DNA from: Flavobacteriales bacterium
GTDB lineage: Bacteria; Bacteroidota; Bacteroidia; Flavobacteriales; Parvicellaceae
DNA: 5,876 bases
Reading direction: 5' to 3'
Assembly: GCA_014239715.1 (NCBI GenBank)
Contig: JAAZYJ010000064.1
Coordinates: forward strand, 1 to 5,876
A program made the position numbers and the translations under genes. How positions within the stretch are numbered: the stretch's first letter is position 1; each line of letters opens with the position of its first letter. The notes beneath the pieces were generated by a model. That model was not told the origin of the DNA, did no database searches, and was given only the letters and a program-made list of their open reading frames with translations. Shown here one piece after another: positions 1-5,876 of the stretch.

Positions 1-1073
<1,073 letters not shown>

Positions 1074-1104
1074 CTAAATTATTACTCGGGTCAGGTCGGA
1101 ATCG

Positions 1105-1479
1105 TCATTTTATATAATCCCCCCGCTTAACTATTGCAAACTTTTCATCTTCCAGGGAAATATAACCAAAGTCATAACAGAAAAAATACCTTGACCCGGT
1201 CTTCGTCTGGTAGACATTGGTGTAATAATCGAAATTAAATCCTTCGAGAAGCAGCTCGTCCTTATGCACTACACCTTTCCCATCAGGACAAAAATGCTCT
1301 AAAATTTTCCTGTTCTTTCGCAGTTTGTTGTTAATATTCCGGACATATTTATTTGCATCCCGGTTCTGGTTGTTATTGTAAACGTTACGACAGTAATCAG
1401 AGCAGAATTTCTTATCTATTCTACCCTCAATTTCGATATCGCATTCCAAGCATTTTTTGATTTCTTCGTCTGCAGCCAC
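1105..1479 (-). CDS. conserved hypothetical protein with CxxC...CxxxC putative zinc-binding motif
   Basis: Small soluble protein of unknown function, of a type I recall as common but uncharacterised in Bacteroidota. From the preferred start it is 124 residues. The N-terminus carries CLEC and then KKFCSDYC, giving Cys10, Cys13, Cys26 and Cys30, a compact treble-clef or zinc-ribbon-like site. A basic, Asn-rich stretch follows (RNVYNNNQNRDANKYVRNIN, then NKLRKNRKILE), and an aromatic C-terminal part with FNFDYYTNVY and YFFCYDFGYISL. The basic middle could contact nucleic acid, but this is a guess. The start is uncertain. GTG at 1479 puts the first Cys about ten residues in, as I remember for the family, and leaves 37 bp after the upstream stop. 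GTG at 1497 is a second choice. ATG at 1539 would overlap the upstream gene by 23 bp and add an atypical N-terminus. None has a Shine-Dalgarno. Probably co-transcribed with the membrane protein gene upstream. Confidence 0.75.
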   Translation of the reverse strand: MAADEEIKKCLECDIEIEGRIDKKFCSDYCRNVYNNNQNRDANKYVRNINNKLRKNRKILEHFCPDGKGVVHKDELLLEGFNFDYYTNVYQTKTGSRYFFCYDFGYISLEDEKFAIVKRGDYIK

Positions 1480-1516
1480 AGCTAAATGTAATAACACTTC
1501 TATTGGAATGCAAATA

Positions 1517-2032
1517 CTATAGCATCGGGTTAACTGCATTCAGCATAATTAAAAATGCTATGGTCAGGCCCAAAACTGTTGCTCTTGAAATCCACTTCAA
1601 ACCAATAATGAATTTTTCCGTGTCCAGCTCTTTTGTCCGGTGTTTTTTCTTCAGTTTGATGATACTTTTTTTCTCAAAAACATGCAGGATCAATAGCAAA
1701 AAACCAAGGAATGAAGTGATGATCAGCGTACGACCTAATGAAGATTCCTGCAGCAACAACAGGTTACCTTTAGTATAGTAAACAACCAGAACCGCCCCTG
1801 TTAAAAGTGTAATAATTACAGACATTGTAGTCATATTGAACAACCTTCTGTAAATAGCAAGTATATGGAGCCGCTTGATCTCTTTAGGGTTACGCCTCAG
1901 AGCAGGATAAATAACGAAATTCACAATTATTGACTCACCTAGCCACAAAGCAGCTGCAAGCACGTGCAAGGCCCGTATATAAGGATAGAGTTCTTCCAAG
2001 TAGTACAATGTAATAAATGTAATTGTGACCAC
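1517..2032 (-). CDS. small four-helix integral membrane protein, CopD/HemJ-like
   Basis: A 171-residue membrane protein with four hydrophobic segments at about residues 18-42, 68-86, 101-119 and 148-166, and a basic loop at about 120-135 (EKKSIIKLKKKHR). The first segment, YIRALHVLAAALWLGE, carries His23 inside the helix, and a second His (His117) ends helix 3. That helical-His pattern recalls the CopD / DUF2269 / HemJ-like membrane families, whose members handle copper or heme-pathway substrates. The similarity is general and I do not claim a substrate. The start is probably GTG at 2032; no in-frame ATG lies before helix 1, and a TTG a few codons later is possible. A weak AGGCG lies about 10 nt upstream. 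The gene begins 39 bp after the kinase stop, in the same frame, and ends 37 bp before the preferred start of the zinc-binding protein, so an operon is plausible. Confidence 0.7.
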   Translation of the reverse strand: MVTITFITLYYLEELYPYIRALHVLAAALWLGESIIVNFVIYPALRRNPKEIKRLHILAIYRRLFNMTTMSVIITLLTGAVLVVYYTKGNLLLLQESSLGRTLIITSFLGFLLLILHVFEKKSIIKLKKKHRTKELDTEKFIIGLKWISRATVLGLTIAFLIMLNAVNPML

Positions 2033-2071
2033 ATCTGTTTTACGCCTGCATGAGCTCCAGGTATTTGGCTT

Positions 2072-3589
2072 TTACGCAACGCACAAACAGAGAGAATGCT
2101 CAAGTTTCAGATAAAGCTCTTTAGGATTGAAAGGTTTTGTGATATAATCGTTCATCCCGAGTCCGAGCAATTCACCTTTTAACGAAACATCAGTAGACGC
2201 GGTTAATGCTATTATCGGGAGCTCCTTATTAAAATCTCTAACCTCCAAGGTAGCCTTTCTGCCATCCATTTGTGGCATTTGTAAGTCCATGAGCACTAAA
2301 TCATATTCATTAGTTTTGATCTTTTCCAAAGCATGAATACCGTTTGTTGCAAAGTCAAGTTGCACATTCCAGTCCCTCATGATCTTTTTCAAAATGAGGA
2401 GATTGTAGTCCAGATCGTCAACTATCAATATTCTGGAACCGGCTAAATTGCGGCTAGTTTCAAACTGTGATTGGTGGATAGTCTCTTCAACTGATTTTTC
2501 AAGAAATAGATCGAAATAGAAATATGAACCTTCACCCAGGTTTGATTCGATGAGCAGCTGGCTTTGCATGAGTTCCAATAGCTCCTTTGAAATTGCTAAT
2601 CCTAGCCCGGTTCCACCGAATTCTCTTGTAATGCTGGATTCAGCCTGAGTAAATTTTTCAAATATTTTGGTCTGGTTTTCTTGGGATATACCAATTCCAT
2701 TGTCTTTTACGCCAAACCTAATTTTACTCCCACCGGAAGTCGACTCCAATTCTTGAGCGGAAATCTCGACCTTTCCATTTTTTGTAAACTTGATCGCATT
2801 ACTCACCAGGTTTGTCAGCACTTGACCGATCCTGACCACATCACCATTATAAAAAGGAGACAGATCTTTGTCAATATTAACAACGACATTATTCTGTTTT
2901 TCGGCAGCCCCTGCTGCATGGGCCTTTTTCAAGTTTTCTATTAAGCAATTAAGATCAAATGCGGTATGATCCAGCTCAAGTTTACCGGATTCTATCTTAC
3001 TGTAATCCAATATATCGTTGATCAATAGCATCAAACTGTTCGATGCAATATTCAGTATATCTATATTTTCTTTCTGTCCAGCTAGCTGGTCTTCCTTCTG
3101 CAGAATATGAGCCATTCCGATAATAACGTTTAATGGTGATCTTATTTCGTGACTCATGTTTGACAAGAACTGTGATTTGGCCTTTGATGCATTTTCCGCT
3201 TCTGCGATGGCTGCAAGCAGTTCAGTTTCAATTTCTTTCCTACGGCTGACCTGTTCATTCAGGTATTCTGCTAACTGCAAAAGGTCTTCTTTCCCAAAAG
3301 TTGTTTTTCTGTCCTTTTCGTCGGCTAGGGTTGATATTGCTGCTAGCATTTTTTCAATGCTCTGTTCACGCAGATTCTTTTCTTCTTTCAATTTGGAGGT
3401 AATACTCAGATATTCCTTTTTTGCAAGACTGAAGTTGGTCTCCATGGACATCTTTTCTACCTGCGCTTGTATGGATAAAACCGAGGCTGATTCAATGAAG
3501 TTCAACAATTCGGAATTTTCTCTCCAATTCAATGACGTTAGATGCTTGTCTGCTAATGATGTTATTTCTTTACTTAGTTTCATAGACAT
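2072..3589 (-). CDS. soluble hybrid sensor histidine kinase with C-terminal receiver domain
   Basis: A 505-residue two-component signalling protein that would autophosphorylate on His and pass the phosphate to its own receiver. No signal peptide or membrane segment is visible, so it should be cytosolic. Domains in order: a helical, coiled-coil-like N-terminus (about 1-135) with no PAS or GAF domain I can recognise; HisKA with H-box SNMSHEIRSPLN, phosphoacceptor His147; HATPase with N-box around TNLVSNAIKF (Asn264), G1 box DNGIG (296-300), F box IFEKFTQAE and G2 box GGTGLG (325-330); and a receiver (about 385-500) with acidic pair Asp391/Asp392, phosphoacceptor Asp435 in LVLMDLQMPQMDG, Thr463 and Lys485 in DYITKPF. 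All catalytic residues are present. The ATG at 3589 is bounded by an upstream in-frame TAG (3596-3598); a second ATG two codons in is possible. Without an input domain the stimulus probably comes through a partner protein, and none is adjacent here. Output could be phosphotransfer to another protein, since the receiver has no effector domain. Confidence 0.93.
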   Translation of the reverse strand: MSMKLSKEITSLADKHLTSLNWRENSELLNFIESASVLSIQAQVEKMSMETNFSLAKKEYLSITSKLKEEKNLREQSIEKMLAAISTLADEKDRKTTFGKEDLLQLAEYLNEQVSRRKEIETELLAAIAEAENASKAKSQFLSNMSHEIRSPLNVIIGMAHILQKEDQLAGQKENIDILNIASNSLMLLINDILDYSKIESGKLELDHTAFDLNCLIENLKKAHAAGAAEKQNNVVVNIDKDLSPFYNGDVVRIGQVLTNLVSNAIKFTKNGKVEISAQELESTSGGSKIRFGVKDNGIGISQENQTKIFEKFTQAESSITREFGGTGLGLAISKELLELMQSQLLIESNLGEGSYFYFDLFLEKSVEETIHQSQFETSRNLAGSRILIVDDLDYNLLILKKIMRDWNVQLDFATNGIHALEKIKTNEYDLVLMDLQMPQMDGRKATLEVRDFNKELPIIALTASTDVSLKGELLGLGMNDYITKPFNPKELYLKLEHSLCLCVA

Positions 3590-3683
3590 ACTTTTCTATT
3601 CTCGATCTCTTCGTGTCGACGCTTCCGCAGATTGGCAAAACAAGCAGTAGAGCGAAAAACAAGATCATTTATTCACGGTGAAA

Positions 3684-3705
3684 GTAGGACCAATTGGTAG
3701 GACCA
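3684..3705. repeat. 9-bp direct repeat overlapping a 10-bp palindrome
   Basis: GTAGGACCA occurs at 3684-3692 and again at 3697-3705, a 13-bp period. Between and across them lies the perfect palindrome ACCAATTGGT (3689-3698). The arrangement resembles a regulator-binding site between two divergent promoters, but it matches no operator I know. Confidence 0.4.
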
Positions 3706-3739
3706 CAGTATAGAATTATCCTAAAGGGCACTACCAATT
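3692..3739. repeat. 9-bp inverted repeat with 30-nt loop
   Basis: AATTGGTAG at 3692-3700 is the exact reverse complement of CTACCAATT at 3731-3739. The left arm overlaps the direct repeat and palindrome at 3684-3705, so three copies of the core CCAATT/AATTGG word fall within about 50 bp. It could be a paired binding site or a weak stem-loop in the kinase leader. There is no U-tract, so a terminator is unlikely. Confidence 0.35.
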
Positions 3740-3796
3740 TCCCAACGTAATCATGGATTCCTGTTCAAAATAGCCCTACAAATCAATGAATAGAAC

Positions 3797-3804
3797 TAAT
3801 TTTG
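3797..3804 (+). promoter_or_regulatory. mnmA: candidate Bacteroidota -7 box (TAATTTTG) immediately before mnmA
   Basis: TAATTTTG matches TAnnTTTG exactly and ends 4 nt before the mnmA ATG at 3809. If used, transcription would begin at or next to the start codon, giving a leaderless mRNA. This fits the lack of a Shine-Dalgarno. No TTG-type -33 element is visible at the usual distance, so the call is tentative. Confidence 0.35.
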
Positions 3805-3808
3805 CACC

Positions 3809-4978
3809 ATGTCAAGAGTAGTTGTAGGCCTTTCCGGTGGTGTTGACTCTTCAGTTACCGCTCATTTGCTTAAGGAGCAAGGGCATGAAGTTATTGGCAT
3901 ATTCATGCGAAACTGGCACGATGAATCTGTAATTCTGGATGATGAATGTCCTTGGATAGAAGATAGCAACGACGCTTTATTGGTCGCCGATAAATTAGGC
4001 ATTCCATTTCAGGTAATCGATCTGAGCTCGGAATACAAAGAGCGAATTGTTGACTATATGTTTGCTGAATATGAAGTCGGCAGAACGCCTAATCCGGATG
4101 TTTTATGCAATAGAGAGATCAAGTTTGACATCTTCCTTAAAGCAGCTCTGGAACTAGGGGCAGATTTCGTAGCTACCGGTCACTATTGCCGCAAGGAAAC
4201 GGTTCTGAATAACGGTGAGCGTGTACATCGCTTATTGGCCGGGAAAGATCCGACGAAAGACCAAAGCTATTTCCTTTGTCAGGTCAATCAGAAGCAACTG
4301 GCTCATGCTCTATTTCCAATAGGGGAGCTGCTGAAATCGGAGGTGAGAGAGATCGCACGTAAAGAGGATCTGGCAACTGCAGAAAAAAAGGACTCACAAG
4401 GGTTGTGCTTTATAGGAAAGGTTCGATTACCAGAATTTCTTCAACAAAAGCTGGCTCCGGCAAAAGGAGAAGTAATAGAGATCCCTTCCAATCATAGTCG
4501 ATTCAGTGAAATTCGAAATTCCATCAACGAGCTTGCAAGACCTTTCACATATCAGGTTCAGGATGGGGAGGTAGTGGGAACCCACACCGGAGCACATTAC
4601 TTTACAATTGGGCAGCGCAAAGGACTCGGAATCGGCGGCTCTATGCTACCGTTGTTCGTCATAGGTATAGATGTAGCTACCAATACAATCTTCGTAGGGC
4701 AAGGTGAAGACCATCCCGGCTTGTGGAGAAATGCATTGTTCATAGCCGATGCTGACTGCCATTGGGTCCGAAAAGATCTACAGTTGCTTCCCGGAGAAAA
4801 CAGAAATTATCTGGTACGGATCCGGTACCGGCAAAAACTGTATCCAGCTCAATTGATCCGAGAGGACAATGGACTGTACATCCGGTTCGAAAAACCGATG
4901 AAGAGCATTACTGCAGGTCAATTTGCTGCCTGGTATGATAAGGATGAACTAATCGGTTCCGGGGTCATTCATGAGTAA
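3809..4978 (+). CDS. mnmA: tRNA-specific 2-thiouridylase MnmA
   Basis: Cytosolic ATP-dependent enzyme that puts sulfur on C2 of the wobble uridine (U34) of tRNA-Lys, -Glu and -Gln: it adenylates the base, then transfers sulfur from a persulfide relayed from a cysteine desulfurase. The 389-residue frame is complete. The N-terminal PP-loop domain has SGGVDSS (9-15), the nucleophile Cys100 in [21 protein letters not shown] (122-126), KDQSYFL (150-156), and the persulfide Cys200 in [11 protein letters not shown]. The central domain has [14 protein letters not shown] (264-277), and a C-terminal beta-barrel follows, ending [11 protein letters not shown]. It is about 20 residues longer than E. coli MnmA, mainly through an insertion at about residues 222-255, as I recall for Bacteroidota homologues, along with the NWHDES...[12 protein letters not shown] stretch. 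The start at 3809 sits directly before the conserved [12 protein letters not shown] strand. Divergent from the kinase gene; its last 30 bp overlap the convergent oxidase gene. Confidence 0.97.
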   Translation: MSRVVVGLSGGVDSSVTAHLLKEQGHEVIGIFMRNWHDESVILDDECPWIEDSNDALLVADKLGIPFQVIDLSSEYKERIVDYMFAEYEVGRTPNPDVLCNREIKFDIFLKAALELGADFVATGHYCRKETVLNNGERVHRLLAGKDPTKDQSYFLCQVNQKQLAHALFPIGELLKSEVREIARKEDLATAEKKDSQGLCFIGKVRLPEFLQQKLAPAKGEVIEIPSNHSRFSEIRNSINELARPFTYQVQDGEVVGTHTGAHYFTIGQRKGLGIGGSMLPLFVIGIDVATNTIFVGQGEDHPGLWRNALFIADADCHWVRKDLQLLPGENRNYLVRIRYRQKLYPAQLIREDNGLYIRFEKPMKSITAGQFAAWYDKDELIGSGVIHE

Positions 4979-5812
4979 TTCCAGGTAATCATTCAGGAAA
5001 ATTCCGTTTGGATCCTGCTGCTTTCTAATTGCGTTGAATTCATCCCACTTTGGATACAGTTCTTTAAAATCCAATGCACTTTTATAATTGATCTTCCCCC
5101 AGTGCGGTCGACCTTGGTATTTTCTGAAAATAGATTCAGCTTTCTGAAAATACTCCTGATATGGCATTCCTCTGAATTGATGCACAGCGATATAAGCTGC
5201 ATCCCTTTCATAGGCCGGACTGATCATAAACCCATCTGCTTTTACAAATCTGCATTCTATCGGAAAATGCACTTTGATATCAGCTGCACTGATCATTGAT
5301 CTAAGCTCCAATAGAACTTCTTTTACACGATCTATTGGCACATTATACTCCATTTCATAGAATCGTACAGACCTTTGTGTAGCATATATCTTGTGGCTCC
5401 AATCCACAAAGCTACCATTGGCAATTCCCCATGCGGAGATCTTTGCAACACGCTTAGAAAATGAAGGGAACCACTTTACCATATTTGATAGGAATAGAAA
5501 GAACCAGTGCTCAATTAAAACGTCACCGATCTTTTTGCCCCACCCGTGCCTTTTAAACCCTTCATCAGTAATATTGAGCGTCTTGGTTTGTACCGTATCC
5601 GTATGTGGAAACCAGAAAAATTCAAAATTTCTGTTTTTTTGACTGTATTCGTTCCAATTCGCTAAACAGTCGTCCAAAGATTCTTTTCTTGTCTCTTCTT
5701 TGAGTTTATATGCTTTATCCAAACGCAATTTGACCCGAGTAAATACTCCCATCACTCCAACACTGACACAGATAGCATCGTACAATGCTTTGTTTGAACT
5801 TTCACTGACGGT
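4949..5812 (-). CDS. sugar-1,4-lactone oxidase (D-arabinonolactone oxidase family), C-terminal part only
   Basis: FAD-dependent oxidase related to D-arabinono-, L-gulono- and L-galactono-lactone oxidases, which oxidise aldonolactones to ascorbate-like products. About 287 residues are present. The 5' part, [14 protein letters not shown] then [16 protein letters not shown], is the end of the FAD-binding (PCMH) domain. The rest is the ALO domain, with [27 protein letters not shown] and near the end GRPHWGK, the conserved family motif, followed by LYPKWDEF and [12 protein letters not shown]. Usual length is about 430-450 residues, so roughly the first 150, including the FAD pyrophosphate-binding loop and any His that anchors FAD, are missing. 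They are not simply off the window: the homologous frame stops at an inversion junction at 5812-5820, and the sequence beyond belongs to the opposite strand of the same gene. A TTG at 5785 is not a real start. The exact substrate cannot be told. The stop codon (4949-4951) lies inside mnmA. Confidence 0.88.
   Translation of the reverse strand, partial: TVSESSNKALYDAICVSVGVMGVFTRVKLRLDKAYKLKEETRKESLDDCLANWNEYSQKNRNFEFFWFPHTDTVQTKTLNITDEGFKRHGWGKKIGDVLIEHWFFLFLSNMVKWFPSFSKRVAKISAWGIANGSFVDWSHKIYATQRSVRFYEMEYNVPIDRVKEVLLELRSMISAADIKVHFPIECRFVKADGFMISPAYERDAAYIAVHQFRGMPYQEYFQKAESIFRKYQGRPHWGKINYKSALDFKELYPKWDEFNAIRKQQDPNGIFLNDYLELLMNDPGTD
5165..5229 (-). repeat. inverted repeat, inner arm (inside the lactone oxidase gene)
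   Basis: This 65-bp coding segment, encoding [20 protein letters not shown] plus flanking bases, reappears in reverse complement at 5812-5876 with one mismatch (G at 5196 against T at 5845, which gives Ala here and Val in the other arm). It reads naturally in the oxidase frame, so this is the original copy. Confidence 0.97.
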
Positions 5813-5876
5813 TATGATCAGTCCGGCCTATGAAAGGGATGCAGTTTATATCGCTGTGCATCAATTCAGAGGAATG
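5812..5876 (+). repeat. inverted repeat, outer arm: inverted fragment of the lactone oxidase gene at the window end
   Basis: The last 65 bases are 64/65 identical to the minus strand of 5165-5229. Read on the plus strand from ATG 5814 they give [20 protein letters not shown], an internal oxidase fragment whose frame upstream (5781-5813) is unrelated antisense sequence, so this is not an intact gene. The identity continues to the last base, so the arm may extend beyond. Bases 5812-5820 (TTATGATCA, containing the palindrome TGATCA) probably include the microhomology at the switch point. Either a chimeric or fold-back sequence end, or the edge of a true inverted duplication. Confidence 0.95.

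Larger units (their letters stand above)
3590..3808. promoter_or_regulatory. divergent intergenic region between kinase gene and mnmA
   Basis: These 219 bp must contain the promoters for both the kinase (minus) and mnmA (plus). I see no RNA gene and no convincing small coding frame. On the plus side there is a TAnnTTTG box just before mnmA. On the minus side I found no exact TAnnTTTG match. The middle part (3684-3739) holds a cluster of short direct and inverted repeats, listed separately. Neither gene start has a good Shine-Dalgarno, as is common in Bacteroidota. Confidence 0.6.

Noticed and set aside
1503..1778. Open frame antisense to the membrane protein
   Set aside because: Shadow of a hydrophobic coding sequence, with no independent start signal or family resemblance.
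2040..2075. Alternative end for the kinase reading VKAKYLELMQA in another frame, suggesting a frameshift at its 3' end
   Set aside because: The receiver domain is already complete through its last helix (NPKELYLKLEHSL), so no frameshift is needed; I could not show the extra tail belongs to the family.
3156..3650. Long open frame antisense to the kinase N-terminus
   Set aside because: It mirrors the kinase coding strand, is serine/phenylalanine rich as expected for an antisense shadow, and has no recognisable domain.
3590..3808. Possible tRNA or small RNA in the intergenic region (a GTTCAAAAT resembling a T-loop)
   Set aside because: No cloverleaf arms or acceptor stem could be paired around it.
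4949..5785. A 278-residue protein starting at TTG 5785 as a complete gene
   Set aside because: Homology-like sequence ([10 protein letters not shown]) continues upstream of the TTG, and the family has a further N-terminal FAD domain; the frame is truncated by the junction, not started there.

Overview
The window looks like a piece of a Bacteroidota chromosome (Sphingobacteriales/Cytophagales-like). This rests on a Bacteroidota-type MnmA, a small CxxC...CxxxC protein of a kind I know mainly from that phylum, TAnnTTTG promoter-like boxes, few Shine-Dalgarno sequences and moderate-to-low G+C (judged by eye). The placement is inference from protein style; no search was run.

Layout. Positions 1-3589 hold four genes on the minus strand. 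In transcription order they are a soluble hybrid histidine kinase/response regulator, a four-helix membrane protein (CopD/HemJ-like, weak call), a small putative zinc-binding protein, and the first half of a FadH-type 2,4-dienoyl-CoA reductase that runs off the left edge. The first three are closely spaced and may be one transcript. fadH has a 91-bp leader region with its own promoter-like box and a 12-bp palindrome. A 219-bp divergent intergenic region (3590-3808) with short direct and inverted repeats separates the kinase from mnmA on the plus strand. mnmA encodes the tRNA U34 2-thiouridylase, is complete, and may be transcribed leaderless. Its 3' end overlaps by 30 bp the 3' end of a convergent gene encoding the C-terminal part of a sugar-1,4-lactone (D-arabinonolactone-type) oxidase.

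The most notable observation is at the right edge. The last 65 bases (5812-5876) are the reverse complement, with one mismatch, of 5165-5229 inside the lactone oxidase gene. At that junction the oxidase frame loses its FAD-binding half and the sequence switches to the opposite strand of the same gene. The simplest reading is a chimeric or fold-back junction at a contig end (MDA, library or assembly artefact). A real inverted duplication is the alternative.

The genes have mostly housekeeping or metabolic roles (tRNA thiolation, unsaturated fatty-acid oxidation, sugar-lactone oxidation) plus one orphan signalling protein. I see no phage, transposon, CRISPR array, RNA gene or obvious novel multi-gene system.
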